DNA of 64,000 nt from Deltaproteobacteria bacterium (GCA_021780695.1 JAJXYD010000033.1:124001-188000); one strand, 5' to 3'; shown: positions 8,960 through 19,076, counted from the first letter of the stretch. Notes: generated by a model not told the origin, from the sequence alone. Numbers and translations are program-made.

Positions 8960-11281
8960 ATGATAAACAAAGAACTTGAACTCACATTTGCGGCCGCCAT
9001 TAAGGAAGCCAAACAGCGCAGGCACGAATTCTTCACCCTGGAGCATGTCCTCTACGCCATCCTCCACGACGAAACGGGCAGGCGCACCCTTTTCCAGTGC
9101 GGAGCGGACATCGAAAAGCTCAAAGAACGGCTGGAAAAATATTTTGAGGAAAGATCCGAAAAACTGCCCGAGGGAGTCGAGCAGGACCCGATTCAGACGC
9201 TTGGAGTGCAGCGCGTTTTGCAACGCGCCCTCATGCACGTTCAGAGTGCTGAAAAAAAGGAGGTCGGCGCGGGCGACATTCTGGCTGCCATGTTTTTCGA
9301 GGAAAACTCCTACGCGGTCTATTTTCTAAAATCCCAGGGCGTCTCCCGGCTCGATGTGCTGAGCTATATCTCCCACGGCGTCTCGAAGCTGACCGATCTC
9401 GAGGAAGGCGAGTTTGCCCCCGCCTCCGCCGATCAGGAGGCGAAGAAGACGGGAGCGCTTGAAAACTTCACGGTAAACCTTATCGAAAAGGCTCGCCAGG
9501 GCCTGATCGATCCCCTTATCGGACGGGAGGAGGAAATCTTGCGAACCCTCCAGATCCTTGGCAGGCGTTCGAAAAACAACCCGATCCTGGTGGGAGATCC
9601 CGGCGTGGGAAAAACCGCCATAGCCGAAGGCCTTGCCCTCAATATATTCAAAAGGCAGACGCCCTCGGCCTTCTTTGATGTTGAAATTTTCGCTCTCGAT
9701 ATGGGCTCCCTTATCGCCGGGACCAAATTCAGGGGGGATTTCGAGGCGCGTCTGAAGGGCGTTATTCAGGAACTGAAGAAAAAACCCGGGGCGATCCTTT
9801 TTATAGACGAGATCCATACCGTGGTTGGCGCCGGAGCGACCAGCGGAGGCACAATGGATGCCTCAAACATCCTAAAACCCGTGCTGGTGGCCGGAGGCAT
9901 GCGCTGTATCGGCTCAACCACCTACGAGGAGTATAAAAACCACTTCGAAAAGGATAGGGCTCTCAGCAGACGTTTTCAAAAGGTGGAAATCCGCGAACCC
10001 TCTGTGGAGGAAACCTACCGGATTCTCCTGGGGCTTAGATCCTACTACGAAGAGCATCACGGCGTCAAATACACCGATGCGGCCCTTAAGGCCGCGGCCG
10101 AATTGGCCGGCAGGTACATAAACGACAGGTATCTGCCCGACAAGGCGATAGACGTTATAGATGAAACCGGAGCCGGTCTGCGGCTCAAAAAAGACAAAAG
10201 ACTTCGAAGAATTGTGGGAGTGCGCGATATCGAGACCGTCGTTGCAAGGATTGCCAAAATCCCTGCCAGAAGCGTCACTTCCGCCGATCAATTAAAGCTT
10301 CAGAACATGGAGGAGGAACTCAAAAGGACCGTTTTCGGCCAAAACCAGGCAATCGAGATGCTTGTAAGGGCGATCAAGCGGTCGCGGGCCGGCTTGCGCA
10401 TTCCCGAAAAACCCGTTGGCTCCTTCTTGCTCATAGGCCCCACCGGCGTCGGAAAAACAGAAGTCGCAAAGCAGCTTGCGGCGGTTTTGGGCAATTCCTT
10501 CCTGCGCTTCGATATGAGCGAATACATGGAAAAGCACACGGTCTCCCGTCTGGTGGGAGCGCCTCCGGGCTATGTGGGCTTTGACCAGGGAGGGCTTCTT
10601 ACCGACGCCATTCGCAAGCAGCCCTATACGGTTTTGCTGCTCGATGAAATCGAGAAGGCACACCCGGATCTGTTCAGTATCCTTTTGCAGGTCATGGACC
10701 ATGCGACCTTGACCGATAATAACGGCAAGAAGGCCGATTTTCGAAACGTTGTCCTGCTCATGACCTCCAATGCGGGGGCCAGGGAGATGAACGCGCCTCT
10801 GATCGGGTTTGCGGGCGCCGAACTCCAGGATACCCGGGTGGCCAAGGGCATGAAGGCCGTCGAGAACCTCTTTAGTCCCGAGTTTCGTAACCGCCTGGAC
10901 GGAATCGTTCCTTTTAACGGTCTTAGCATCGATATCATGGAGCGCATAGTCGATAAGTTTGTGATGGAAATAGAAGAGCAGCTGGCGGAGAAAAATATCC
11001 GATTCGAACTTACGCCCGCGGCCAGGAGTTGGCTGGCCGAATCGGGCTACGACCCCAGTTTCGGGGCCCGGCCCCTTGCCCGGTTCATTCAGTCGGAGAT
11101 AAAAGACATCCTGGCCGATGAGATCCTTTTTGGAAAGCTGGTAAAAGGCGGCAGGGTCAAGATTTCAAGGCCCGAGGAAGCCCTCGGGGAAGGTTCGGGG
11201 GACCTCAAAACGAAAAACCTGGTTTTCCAGTTTCCAGACAAAACCGCGACCCAGGATGCGGAGCAGGAAACCGTTAGTTAA
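8960..11281 (+). CDS. clpA: ATP-dependent Clp protease ATP-binding subunit ClpA
   Basis: 773 residues, normal for ClpA. It unfolds substrates and feeds them to ClpP. Visible in order: the N-terminal Clp repeat domain (binds ClpS), AAA+ domain 1 with GDPGVGKT near residue 212 and Walker B ILFIDEIHT, AAA+ domain 2 with GPTGVGKT near 493 and VLLLDEIEKAHPD, and an IGF loop (LIGFAG, near 613), the ClpP-docking element that separates ClpA/ClpX from ClpB. clpP itself is not in the window. aat follows on the same strand after a 174-base gap. Confidence 0.97.
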   Translation: MINKELELTFAAAIKEAKQRRHEFFTLEHVLYAILHDETGRRTLFQCGADIEKLKERLEKYFEERSEKLPEGVEQDPIQTLGVQRVLQRALMHVQSAEKKEVGAGDILAAMFFEENSYAVYFLKSQGVSRLDVLSYISHGVSKLTDLEEGEFAPASADQEAKKTGALENFTVNLIEKARQGLIDPLIGREEEILRTLQILGRRSKNNPILVGDPGVGKTAIAEGLALNIFKRQTPSAFFDVEIFALDMGSLIAGTKFRGDFEARLKGVIQELKKKPGAILFIDEIHTVVGAGATSGGTMDASNILKPVLVAGGMRCIGSTTYEEYKNHFEKDRALSRRFQKVEIREPSVEETYRILLGLRSYYEEHHGVKYTDAALKAAAELAGRYINDRYLPDKAIDVIDETGAGLRLKKDKRLRRIVGVRDIETVVARIAKIPARSVTSADQLKLQNMEEELKRTVFGQNQAIEMLVRAIKRSRAGLRIPEKPVGSFLLIGPTGVGKTEVAKQLAAVLGNSFLRFDMSEYMEKHTVSRLVGAPPGYVGFDQGGLLTDAIRKQPYTVLLLDEIEKAHPDLFSILLQVMDHATLTDNNGKKADFRNVVLLMTSNAGAREMNAPLIGFAGAELQDTRVAKGMKAVENLFSPEFRNRLDGIVPFNGLSIDIMERIVDKFVMEIEEQLAEKNIRFELTPAARSWLAESGYDPSFGARPLARFIQSEIKDILADEILFGKLVKGGRVKISRPEEALGEGSGDLKTKNLVFQFPDKTATQDAEQETVS

Positions 11282-11355
11282 TTTCGGTCCAAGAGATGTT
11301 GTCCAACCCGGAGATTACCCGAACAGGACTCTTTGATCGAGATTTAATGCTTGCG

Positions 11356-11427
11356 CCTCGCCCCTTTGGCGCTGTACGGATACTTAATCCGGACTGTGCC
11401 CGGGCGAGGGCCTTAACTTTTGTTTTT
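11356..11427 (+). terminator. Possible terminator or attenuator between clpA and aat
   Basis: CCTCGCCC (11356-11363) pairs perfectly with GGGCGAGG (11402-11409), and a T-rich run follows (11418-11427). The 38-base loop is long, so this may be a partial terminator that lowers aat relative to clpSA. Confidence 0.35.
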
Positions 11428-11455
11428 TAACTTTTTCCCTTTTTCGAACTCTTTT

Positions 11456-12109
11456 ATGCCGGTTTATCGTCTCTCAGACGAACTCATGTTTCCACACCCC
11501 TCGCTTGCGGACCCCTCGGGGCTTCTGGCCGTAGGAGGCGATCTGTCGCCCGAACGCCTCCTGCTCGCCTATGCCCACGGGATATTTCCCTGGTATTCCC
11601 CGGAAGACCCCATTCTGTGGTGGTCTCCAGACCCCCGCCTGATCCTTTTGCCCTCTGAGCTCAAGATTTCGCGCAGCCTCCGCCGCACTCTTAAAAAGAA
11701 GGTTTTTACCGTTACGCTCGACGGGGCCTTTGGTGAGGTTATACGCGCTTGCGCAAATGCCCGCCCGCAAACCTGGATAACCGGAGAAATGATGGAAGCC
11801 TATGAAAAGCTCCATGAAATGGGGTTTGCCCATTCGGTTGAAACCTATTTTGAAGATAGACTTGTCGGAGGCCTCTACGGAATTTCTCTTGGCAGGGCGT
11901 TTTGCGGCGAATCCATGTTTTCCCTCGTAAGCGACGCCTCCAAGGTCGCTTTGGTCGCTCTGGCCGATTACCTGCGCCGGCTTGATTTCCAATTCATCGA
12001 TTGCCAGGTGCCAACGGACCACTTAAAAAGCCTGGGCGCAAAAGAAATCCCCAGGGAAAAATTTCTCGCTCTATTGAAAGCCGCGTTTCCAGGAGGTCTA
12101 AATGATTGA
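11456..12109 (+). CDS. aat: Leucyl/phenylalanyl-tRNA--protein transferase
   Basis: Start at ATG 11456, giving [15 protein letters not shown]; an upstream TTG at 11420 would add a Phe-rich stretch unlike the family. 217 residues, normal. Aat transfers Leu or Phe from tRNA to proteins with N-terminal Lys or Arg, creating ligands for ClpS. Family motifs [31 protein letters not shown] and [20 protein letters not shown] are all present. Together with clpS and clpA it forms a complete cytosolic N-degron recognition set. Its end overlaps the next start by 8 bases. Confidence 0.96.
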   Translation: MPVYRLSDELMFPHPSLADPSGLLAVGGDLSPERLLLAYAHGIFPWYSPEDPILWWSPDPRLILLPSELKISRSLRRTLKKKVFTVTLDGAFGEVIRACANARPQTWITGEMMEAYEKLHEMGFAHSVETYFEDRLVGGLYGISLGRAFCGESMFSLVSDASKVALVALADYLRRLDFQFIDCQVPTDHLKSLGAKEIPREKFLALLKAAFPGGLND

Positions 12110-13433
12110 AAAAGTGATAATCGTAGGGGCGGCCGGACGCGATTTCCACAACTTCAATGTCTACTTCCGCTCAAATCCCCGCTACAGGGTGATCGCCTTT
12201 ACCGCCGCTCAGATCCCCAATATCGAGGGCCGGATTTATCCCCCCGGCCTCGCCGGAGCGTTATATCCCGAAGGTGTCCCCATTTATCCCGAACGCGACA
12301 TGGCCGAGCTTATCCGCAAACACCGCATCGATCTTGTCGCCTTTTCCTACTCCGATGTATCCTACCGGCACGTAATGCACAAGGCGGCCATAGCCATGGC
12401 TGAAGGGGCCGATTTCATCCTCCTTGGCGCCACCTATACCATGCTCAAATCCAACAAACCCGTTATAGCCGTTTGCGCGGTGCGAACGGGGGCCGGAAAA
12501 TCCCAGACCACCCGAAAGATTGCCGGGCTGTTAAAAGAAAAGGCCGGCAAACGCGTTGTCGTCGTGCGCCACCCAATGCCCTACGGGGACCTGCGAAAGC
12601 AGGCCGTCCAAAGGCTCTCGACCTACGAGGATTTCCAATCCAACAATTGCACCATAGAAGAACGCGAGGAATATGAACCCCTGGTTGAGCGGGGCATTAC
12701 CGTTTATGCCGGAATAGACTACGGCCTGATTCTCGAGCGCGCCGAAGCCGAGGCCGACATAATCATCTGGGACGGGGGCAATAACGATACCCCTTTTTAT
12801 TCTCCCGACCTTCACCTCGTTGTCTTCGACCCTCACAGGGCCGGCCATGAACTGCTCTACTATCCGGGGGAAACCAATATGATCATGGCCGACGTCGCGG
12901 TCATTAACAAGGTCGATACCGCGCCGGCTGAAAAAGTGGAGGAAGTGGCAAACAATATCGCCCGCAGCAACCCCGGGGCAGCCATCGTCCTGGCCCGATC
13001 TCCCATCTCGGTCGAAGATCCCGTGCGCATCCGGGGCCGGCGTGTGCTGGTCGTTGAAGACGGACCCTCCATTACCCACGGAGGAATGGCTTTCGGGGCC
13101 GCAACCATTGCGGCCCAAAAATTCGAAGCCGCTCAAATAATTGATGTCCGGCCTTTTGCGGTGGGTTCCATCAAAGAAACCTTCGAGCTTTATCCCCACC
13201 TGGCAACCCAGCTGCCTTCCATGGGATATTCCCAACAGCAGATAAAAGACCTCGAGGAAACCATAAACAGGGCCGATTGCGACCTGGTGCTCTTTTCAAC
13301 CCCCGCCGATCTTGGCTGCCTGCTAAAAGTAAACAGGCCCATGCTAAGGGTCCGCTATGAATACCGGGACCACACTCCCCCGTTTTTACAAGATATTGTC
13401 TTTCAAAGACTTGCGGACAAGGGGATTGTCTAA
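12102..13433 (+). CDS. Cyclic 2,3-diphosphoglycerate synthetase-like P-loop protein
   Basis: 443 residues starting at ATG 12102 behind AGGAGG. The N-terminus ([18 protein letters not shown]) and an internal P-loop near residue 130 (TGAGKSQTT) match the family annotated as cyclic 2,3-diphosphoglycerate synthetase, known biochemically from thermophilic archaea. Further P-loop features are [14 protein letters not shown] and the GTPase-like VINKVD. In bacteria this family is widespread with no established role. It overlaps aat upstream and the carbamate kinase start downstream (TAATG), so the latter two are probably co-translated. The bacterial substrate should be treated as unknown. Confidence 0.8.
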   Translation: MIEKVIIVGAAGRDFHNFNVYFRSNPRYRVIAFTAAQIPNIEGRIYPPGLAGALYPEGVPIYPERDMAELIRKHRIDLVAFSYSDVSYRHVMHKAAIAMAEGADFILLGATYTMLKSNKPVIAVCAVRTGAGKSQTTRKIAGLLKEKAGKRVVVVRHPMPYGDLRKQAVQRLSTYEDFQSNNCTIEEREEYEPLVERGITVYAGIDYGLILERAEAEADIIIWDGGNNDTPFYSPDLHLVVFDPHRAGHELLYYPGETNMIMADVAVINKVDTAPAEKVEEVANNIARSNPGAAIVLARSPISVEDPVRIRGRRVLVVEDGPSITHGGMAFGAATIAAQKFEAAQIIDVRPFAVGSIKETFELYPHLATQLPSMGYSQQQIKDLEETINRADCDLVLFSTPADLGCLLKVNRPMLRVRYEYRDHTPPFLQDIVFQRLADKGIV

Positions 13434-14356
13434 TGCGGCCGATCCTGCTCGTAGCCCTGGGAGGAAACGCTCTTATCCGCAAAGGCCAAAGCGGAACGAT
13501 CCGGGAGCAGCTCGAAAACCTCTCGGTGCCCGTTTCCCAGATAGCGCGCCTTTCCAGGACGTTTCGCCTCATAATCACCCATGGAAACGGCCCTCAGGTG
13601 GGACATCTTCTCCTCCAGCAGGAATGCTGCGCTCAAGTCCCCAGACTCCCCCTGGAGATCCTTGTGGCCCAGACCCAGGGACAGATCGGCTACATGATCG
13701 AATCCACCCTGGATAATGAACTCACACGGTTGGAGGGCCAACACCAAAAACTCATCGTAACGGTGCTCTCCTACGTGCTGGTCGATGAAAACGACCCGGG
13801 TTTTCTAAAACCCACAAAGCCCATAGGGCCGGTTCTAAACGAAGACGATCCGGCCGCGCGCCCCTATCCGACGGTTAAAACCGAACGCGGCATCAGGCGG
13901 GTGGTCGCCTCTCCACGCCCCGTCACCATTATCGAAAAGAGGGAAATCAAAAAATTGATCGCCATGGGCTTCATTGTAATCGCCTGCGGTGGGGGAGGCA
14001 TTCCGGTAATCCGGCACGGAAGAGGTTTTCAGGGAGTGGATGCGGTTATAGATAAGGATCTGGCAAGCGCGAAACTGGCCGAGGAAGTGGGCGCGCACTT
14101 GCTCCTAATCGCTACCGATGTGGAAGGTGCGGCGATTTCCTACGGAGCTCCAGGCGAAGAGTTCCTGCGCCGCCTCCCCGCCGATCGAGCCCGGGAATGC
14201 CTGCGCAAGGGGGTTTTTTCCCCGGGTTCCATGGGACCCAAAGTCGAGGCGGCCCTGCAATTCCTAAAATCCGGCGGAAGCCGCGCCGTAATATGCTCCA
14301 TCGACTCCATTGAAAAAGCTGTGGCCGGAGAAGCCGGAACAGAGATAATGAAATGA
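13433..14356 (+). CDS. arcC: Carbamate kinase
   Basis: 307 residues, typical. The enzyme transfers phosphate between carbamoyl phosphate and ADP. Family motifs are visible: VALGGNALI at the N-terminus, THGNGPQVGHLLLQQE, IACGGGGIPVI and DKDLASAKLAEEVGAHLLLIATDV. The ATG overlaps the stop of the cDPGS-like gene. No arginine deiminase or ornithine carbamoyltransferase gene is nearby, so it may not serve the classic arginine pathway here. A hairpin with a T-run follows the stop. Confidence 0.93.
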   Translation: MRPILLVALGGNALIRKGQSGTIREQLENLSVPVSQIARLSRTFRLIITHGNGPQVGHLLLQQECCAQVPRLPLEILVAQTQGQIGYMIESTLDNELTRLEGQHQKLIVTVLSYVLVDENDPGFLKPTKPIGPVLNEDDPAARPYPTVKTERGIRRVVASPRPVTIIEKREIKKLIAMGFIVIACGGGGIPVIRHGRGFQGVDAVIDKDLASAKLAEEVGAHLLLIATDVEGAAISYGAPGEEFLRRLPADRARECLRKGVFSPGSMGPKVEAALQFLKSGGSRAVICSIDSIEKAVAGEAGTEIMK

Positions 14357-14370
14357 TGTGAATACTGCCG

Positions 14371-14399
14371 GAAAAGAGTGACAACTTCGCTCTCTTTTC
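14371..14399 (+). terminator. Probable terminator after arcC
   Basis: GAAAAGAG (14371-14378) pairs with CTCTTTTC (14392-14399) around a 13-base loop; the T-run is inside the right arm. It ends the clpS-to-arcC gene block. Confidence 0.45.
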
Positions 14400-14421
14400 A
14401 ACCCTTCGGGAGATGATGAGG

Positions 14422-15339
14422 ATGGATAAGAACGCTTTTAGCCTTACCGCCCTTGGTACCGCCTTCATGCGCGGCTATCACGCCCGGTTTGACCACCCCC
14501 TGATTTTCAACGATCCTCTGGCGTACGGGTTGCTCACAGAAAAGGAACGCTTTCTCATCGGGCAGCATTTGATAGAGAGGCTAAAATCGGTTGACGCCTC
14601 CGAGGAGACGGCCTGCCTCGGCGAGGAAGGCGCACTGCGGCGGGCGCTTCAACTCTATACCGGGGCCGCCACGGTCCTTAGCCGTGCCAAATATACCGAT
14701 CAAGCCCTGGAAGTTGCCATCGGCCGGGGGATTAAACAGTACGTGATCCTTGGGGCCGGGATGGACACCTTTGCCTTCCGCTGCCCGAGGGCTCTAAAAA
14801 AAGTCGAGGTCTTCGAGGTGGATCATCCCGCCACACAGGCCTTCAAACGCAACCGCATCGCGGAGCTTGGCTGGACGATTCCCCCCGGCCTCCATTTCGT
14901 ACCGGTCGATTTCACGCAAAAAAGTCTCGATATGCTAGGGACCCGTCCCCCTTACGACCCCGCCGCTTTGACATTTTTTAGCTGGCTTGGAGTCACCTAT
15001 TACCTGTCCAGAGTAAACATCCTCGATACCCTGGCCGCCCTGGCGAGGATTTCTCCCCCGGGCTCCCTGGTCGTCTTCGATTACCTCCAACCCAATAGGG
15101 CCGCAAACCCCAAAGAGGCCGCACGCCTGAAAGTCATAGGAGATTCCCTCAAGGCCCTCGGAGAGCCGCTTAAAACCGAATTTGCTCCAGCCTCCCTTAG
15201 CTCCGACCTCGATCGAGTCGGTTTGCGCCTCCTCGAGGACCTTGCCCCACCCGAGATCCAAAAACGTTACTTCCACGGCCGTACCGACGGCTACCACGCT
15301 TCGGAGCATATCCACTTCGCCCTGGCCGCCGTTAAGTAA
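14422..15339 (+). CDS. SAM-dependent methyltransferase, leucine carboxyl methyltransferase family
   Basis: Start at 14422 favoured by GGGAG nine bases upstream; ATGs at 14413 and 14416 touch that site. 305 residues. The SAM-binding loop ILGAGMDTFAFRCP (near residue 110) and EVDHPATQ after the second strand are hallmarks of the LCMT/PPM-type family. Bacterial members of this type have mostly unknown small-molecule or protein substrates. It is a single gene between arcC and the mla operon. A cytosolic enzyme is expected; no signal peptide is seen. Confidence 0.82.
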   Translation: MDKNAFSLTALGTAFMRGYHARFDHPLIFNDPLAYGLLTEKERFLIGQHLIERLKSVDASEETACLGEEGALRRALQLYTGAATVLSRAKYTDQALEVAIGRGIKQYVILGAGMDTFAFRCPRALKKVEVFEVDHPATQAFKRNRIAELGWTIPPGLHFVPVDFTQKSLDMLGTRPPYDPAALTFFSWLGVTYYLSRVNILDTLAALARISPPGSLVVFDYLQPNRAANPKEAARLKVIGDSLKALGEPLKTEFAPASLSSDLDRVGLRLLEDLAPPEIQKRYFHGRTDGYHASEHIHFALAAVK

Positions 15340-15449
15340 CCCTTAAAAATTTAATGGACAGAAAGAAGCCCTCTGGCTAGACTAAGGAAAATTCTCAACA
15401 GCAACTTGCGCAATATTTACGCGCTTTTGCCGAAAAACGGCGGGAAGTA

Positions 15450-16571
15450 ATGGAAATAGGTTTCGACCGGACACTAGACGATACACTCGTGATTCGTATT
15501 GGCGGCAACTGGCATATCCGGGAGGGCCTTGCCCCAACCGAGGAATTGGAAAGCCGATTGGGGGCAAAACCGCTTCCCTCGCGCGTCTCCTTTGACACCT
15601 CCGCACTTGGCGACTGGGACAGCAGCCTTCTGGTTTTCCTCACAAAGCTTACGACCTTCTGCGGGTCCAAATCTATCGAGGTTGCAAGAAAAGGGCTTCC
15701 CGAGGGGATCGTCCGGCTGCTCCAACTCGCAGAGGCTGTTCCGGAGAAAAAAGACACCGGAAAAGAGCGCCAGAAAACGCCCTTTTTGTCCAGAGTCGGC
15801 GAGGCGGCTCTGGAGCTTTCCCAAGCCATCGGGGAAATGGTCTCCTTTATCGGCGAGGCCTCCCTCTCCTTTGCCAGGCTGGTGCGCGGAAAGGCAAAGT
15901 TCAATCTCTCCGACCTTGCCCTTCTTATACAGGAATGCGGCGCGCAGGCCCTGCCCATTATATCTCTTATAAGCATGCTCGTCGGGCTGATTCTGGCCTT
16001 TGTCGGAGCAGTCGAACTAAGACTTTTCGGAGCCCAGATCTACGTCGCCGACCTTGTCGGCATCGGAATGGCCCGGGAGATGGGCGCCATGATGACCGCA
16101 ATAGTCATGGCGGGGCGAACCGGTGCCGCCTTCGCCGCGCAGCTTGGAACCATGGAGGTTAACGAAGAAATCGACGCGCTCAAAACCCTGGGCATCTCGC
16201 CGATGGACTTTCTTGTTATGCCCCGAATGCTCGCCCTTATCCTGATGCTTCCACTGCTCTGTATCTACTCGGATTTGATGGGGATCCTCGGCGGCGGAAT
16301 AGTCGGAATCTGTTTGCTTGGCATTTCGCCTGTTCACTATTTCAATGAAACTCAGGCCGCACTCAATCTGATGCAGTTTGTGCCCGGTCTTATCAAGGCA
16401 GCGGTCTTTGGCGTCATGGTCGCCCTTTCCGGCTGCCTTCGCGGCATGCAGTGCAAAAGAAGCGCATCGGCCGTGGGCGAGTCCGCAACCTCCGCGGTCG
16501 TTACCGCCATTGTGGCCATCATCGTCTCGGACGCCCTTCTCACCCTGATATTCGACAGGATAGGCATTTAG
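15450..16571 (+). CDS. mlaE: MlaE-family lipid ABC permease with N-terminal STAS-like domain
   Basis: 373 residues. The first 100 look like a STAS domain (SRVSFDTSALGDWDSSLLVFL), which in Escherichia coli is the separate protein MlaB. From about residue 150 there are several membrane helices with MlaE signatures (ISMLVGLILAFVGAVEL, IVMAGRTGAAFAAQLGTM, NEEIDALKTLGISP). It is the inner-membrane permease of a system moving phospholipids between the membranes. It heads a four-gene operon with ATPase, MCE protein and lipoprotein. The start has GGGAA close upstream with short spacing. Confidence 0.92.
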   Translation: MEIGFDRTLDDTLVIRIGGNWHIREGLAPTEELESRLGAKPLPSRVSFDTSALGDWDSSLLVFLTKLTTFCGSKSIEVARKGLPEGIVRLLQLAEAVPEKKDTGKERQKTPFLSRVGEAALELSQAIGEMVSFIGEASLSFARLVRGKAKFNLSDLALLIQECGAQALPIISLISMLVGLILAFVGAVELRLFGAQIYVADLVGIGMAREMGAMMTAIVMAGRTGAAFAAQLGTMEVNEEIDALKTLGISPMDFLVMPRMLALILMLPLLCIYSDLMGILGGGIVGICLLGISPVHYFNETQAALNLMQFVPGLIKAAVFGVMVALSGCLRGMQCKRSASAVGESATSAVVTAIVAIIVSDALLTLIFDRIGI

Positions 16572-16579
16572 GACTCCTT

Positions 16580-17359
16580 ATGGATGCTCTTTGTAATAAA
16601 GAGGCCTGCATCGAAGTGCGGGACCTGACGATGGCCTACGGCAGCTTTGTGATTCAGCATGATCTTAGCTTTACCGTCAACCGCGGGGATATTTTTATCA
16701 TTATGGGAGGAAGCGGGTGCGGCAAAAGCACCTTGCTAAGAAACATGGTCGGCTTGCAGGAACCCGCGAAGGGCCATGTCTTCTATAACGGCGCAAGTTT
16801 TTGGGATTCGGGCCCCGAGGAAAGAAAAGACATTATGACCCGCTTCGGCATCCTCTACCAGAGCGGAGCCCTCTGGAGTTCCATGACCCTTGCCGAAAAC
16901 GTGGCCCTTCCGCTAAAAGAATATACGAGGCTAAGCCGGGCTGAAATCAAGGAATTGGTCTCACTCAAGCTCTCGCTTGTGGGTCTGGCGGGCTTCGAGG
17001 AATTTTATCCCTCCGAAATCAGCGGAGGCATGCGTAAACGCGCCGGTATAGCACGAGCCATGGCTCTTGATCCCAATATTCTTTTCTTCGACGAACCCTC
17101 CGCCGGTTTGGACCCCATAAGCGCCCGGCGCCTCGATGAACTCATCGTCGAACTTCGAGACAGCCTCGGTGCCACCCTGGTTGTCGTTACGCATGAACTG
17201 GCCAGCATTTTCGCCATTGGAAGCAATTCGGTTTTTCTCGACGCGGAAACCCGGACCATGATCGCCGTGGGAGATCCCAAAAAGCTGCTCGTGGAAAGCC
17301 GCGACCCTAAAATCAGAAATTTTCTCACCCGGGGCCAACCCTCAAAAAACGTGCGGTAA
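16580..17359 (+). CDS. mlaF: MlaF-type ABC transporter ATPase
   Basis: Start at ATG 16580, eight bases after the permease stop; a longer frame overlaps the permease but lacks family sequence. 259 residues. Walker A GGSGCGKST, signature EISGGMRKRAGIARAMAL, Walker B ILFFDEPSAGLDPIS and the H-loop VVTHELAS are intact; GGMRKR is characteristic of the Mla/Mce ATPase subfamily. It powers the adjacent permease at the inner membrane. Confidence 0.95.
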   Translation: MDALCNKEACIEVRDLTMAYGSFVIQHDLSFTVNRGDIFIIMGGSGCGKSTLLRNMVGLQEPAKGHVFYNGASFWDSGPEERKDIMTRFGILYQSGALWSSMTLAENVALPLKEYTRLSRAEIKELVSLKLSLVGLAGFEEFYPSEISGGMRKRAGIARAMALDPNILFFDEPSAGLDPISARRLDELIVELRDSLGATLVVVTHELASIFAIGSNSVFLDAETRTMIAVGDPKKLLVESRDPKIRNFLTRGQPSKNVR

Positions 17360-17399
17360 TGAAAATAATGCTAAAAATCATCGAAAAGGGCTTTAAGAA

Positions 17400-18407
17400 A
17401 TGAGCAAACAGGCCAATACCAAGCTGATCGGAGGCTTTGTCGTCGGGGCTGTGGCGCTGATAGTGGTGGGGCTCCTGGTGTTTGGGTCCGGCAAGCTGCT
17501 AAGCAAGCACAAGGAGTTCGTTCTTTACTTCTCCGACTCGGTAGCGGGCCTCAATGTCGGCGCTCCGGTGGATTTTAGAGGCGTCAAGATCGGTACGGTA
17601 ACCGATATAAAAGTTGTATTGGACAAAAAAAACCTTGCGCTCCAGATCCCGGTCTATATAGAAATCGACCCTGGAAAGGTTTCCTTTGGCGGAACGGGAG
17701 TAGAACTCGAAAACATCGTAAAAGAGAGCAAAAACGGCGCTACATTCCTTCAGCTTTTGATAAACCGCGGCCTAAGGGCTCAACTTTCCATGCAAAGTCT
17801 TATAACGGGCCAACTGGGCATCCATCTCGATTTCTTTCCGGGTACTCCCGTCAGATTGGTCCATACAGCCTCCAAATGTGAAGAAATCCCCACTATCGAA
17901 TCCCCCTTCGCGGCAATAGCGAAAACAGTTCAGAAAATTCCCTTGTCACAGATCGCCGATAAGCTTTTGGATACTCTTGATACAACGGAAAAAATTATCG
18001 CCTCCCCCCAAATTAGCGGCGCTATCGACTCCCTTGCTCAAACCGTCAAGACCGCCAACTTGTTTCTGGCAAATTTGAACAGGCAGGTAGAGCCTTTGGC
18101 CAAAAGCGCAAAGCTCAATCTTGTGGAATCGAAAAAAATGTTCACAAATGCCGCCCGGCTTTCCGCTAAGCTCAATGCCGACATTCCCGGTGTGGTCGCT
18201 CAGTTGAATAAAACCTTAAAGGCTGCCGGGGTAACCATGAAAGGGGCAAACAACACCCTGGACGGGTTTAATTCCGATAACTCCCCCGTGCGTGTCCAGC
18301 TTTTGTCCACCTTGAACGAGTTGGCTTCCGCCGCCCGCTCCCTTCGGATTTTGGCCGATTATCTGGACCAGCACCCCGAAGCGCTTGTGCGGGGAAAAGT
18401 TAAATAG
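17400..18407 (+). CDS. mlaD: MlaD-type MCE-domain lipid-binding protein
   Basis: 335 residues. Residues 8-30 form an N-terminal membrane anchor (LIGGFVVGAVALIVVGLLVFG), followed by an MCE domain (FSDSVAGLNVGAPVDFRGVKIG). The rest, about 200 residues, is predicted helical with repeated VxQLNKTL-like segments. MCE proteins form hexameric rings in the periplasm that bind phospholipids. It is longer than E. coli MlaD (about 180 residues) and closer to MCE proteins whose C-terminal helices form a tunnel; that part is inference. Confidence 0.9.
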   Translation: MSKQANTKLIGGFVVGAVALIVVGLLVFGSGKLLSKHKEFVLYFSDSVAGLNVGAPVDFRGVKIGTVTDIKVVLDKKNLALQIPVYIEIDPGKVSFGGTGVELENIVKESKNGATFLQLLINRGLRAQLSMQSLITGQLGIHLDFFPGTPVRLVHTASKCEEIPTIESPFAAIAKTVQKIPLSQIADKLLDTLDTTEKIIASPQISGAIDSLAQTVKTANLFLANLNRQVEPLAKSAKLNLVESKKMFTNAARLSAKLNADIPGVVAQLNKTLKAAGVTMKGANNTLDGFNSDNSPVRVQLLSTLNELASAARSLRILADYLDQHPEALVRGKVK

Positions 18408-18455
18408 AGGGCAATCGAGGGCGGATTGCTTTTTTGCTAAAGAGGAAGGGTCACT

Positions 18456-19076
18456 ATGGGTAGAGTCAGGATTTCAAGGTTTGTTGCTCTTATCTTTTCG
18501 CTCGCGGCCCTTGGGGGCTGCGCCCGATCCGCTCCGGTAAAATATTATATTCTACGCTCCATGCAGGGCCCTGCGCCGCTGACAAAGACCGCCCCGGCAC
18601 AGTCCATGGTCTTGGGAGTCGGCCCCGTAACTATCCCCGCCTACCTCGACCGGCCCCAGATCGCCACCAAACCCTCCCCCGATACGCTCCAGTTTGCCGA
18701 ATTCGACAGGTGGGCCGAGCCCCTTGACAAAAACCTCGCTCGCGTTGTTGCCGACGACCTCTCCGGGCAGCTTCCAAACGCACAGGTGTGCACCTTCCCC
18801 TGGCGTCGCTCCATTCCCGTTAAATACCAGGTTACCCTGGATATCCTCCACCTCGAAAAAATCCAGGGCCAAAAGGTCCTCTTGGAGGCAAACTGGAAGA
18901 TCTTGGGCAATAAAGGAAAGAAGCTCCTGCTGATGAACCACTCCAGGGTTATCGAACCGGTCGAAGCCGGTGAGGGATTTAGCCCGATCGCATCGGCCGA
19001 AAGCCGTGCCGTCGCAACGCTTAGCCACCAACTTGCTGCCGCGGTCCAGTCCCTCGCCGTGGCCAAAACCAGGTAG
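18456..19076 (+). CDS. ABC-type transport auxiliary lipoprotein (PqiC/DUF330-like)
   Basis: 206 residues behind AGGAAGGG. The signal peptide ends in a lipobox, LGGC, with the lipidated Cys near residue 23. The mature part begins KYYILRS and contains LGVGPVTIPAYLDRPQI and FAEFDRWAEPLDKNLARVVADDL, signatures of the PqiC/YmbA lipoproteins that partner MCE systems at the outer membrane. As last gene of the mla operon it probably gives the outer-membrane end of the lipid pathway. Confidence 0.88.
   Translation: MGRVRISRFVALIFSLAALGGCARSAPVKYYILRSMQGPAPLTKTAPAQSMVLGVGPVTIPAYLDRPQIATKPSPDTLQFAEFDRWAEPLDKNLARVVADDLSGQLPNAQVCTFPWRRSIPVKYQVTLDILHLEKIQGQKVLLEANWKILGNKGKKLLLMNHSRVIEPVEAGEGFSPIASAESRAVATLSHQLAAAVQSLAVAKTR

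Noticed and set aside
12531..13235. 234-codon minus-strand open frame inside the cDPGS-like gene
   Set aside because: Antisense to a gene with clear P-loop and start; composition is that of a reverse-frame shadow.
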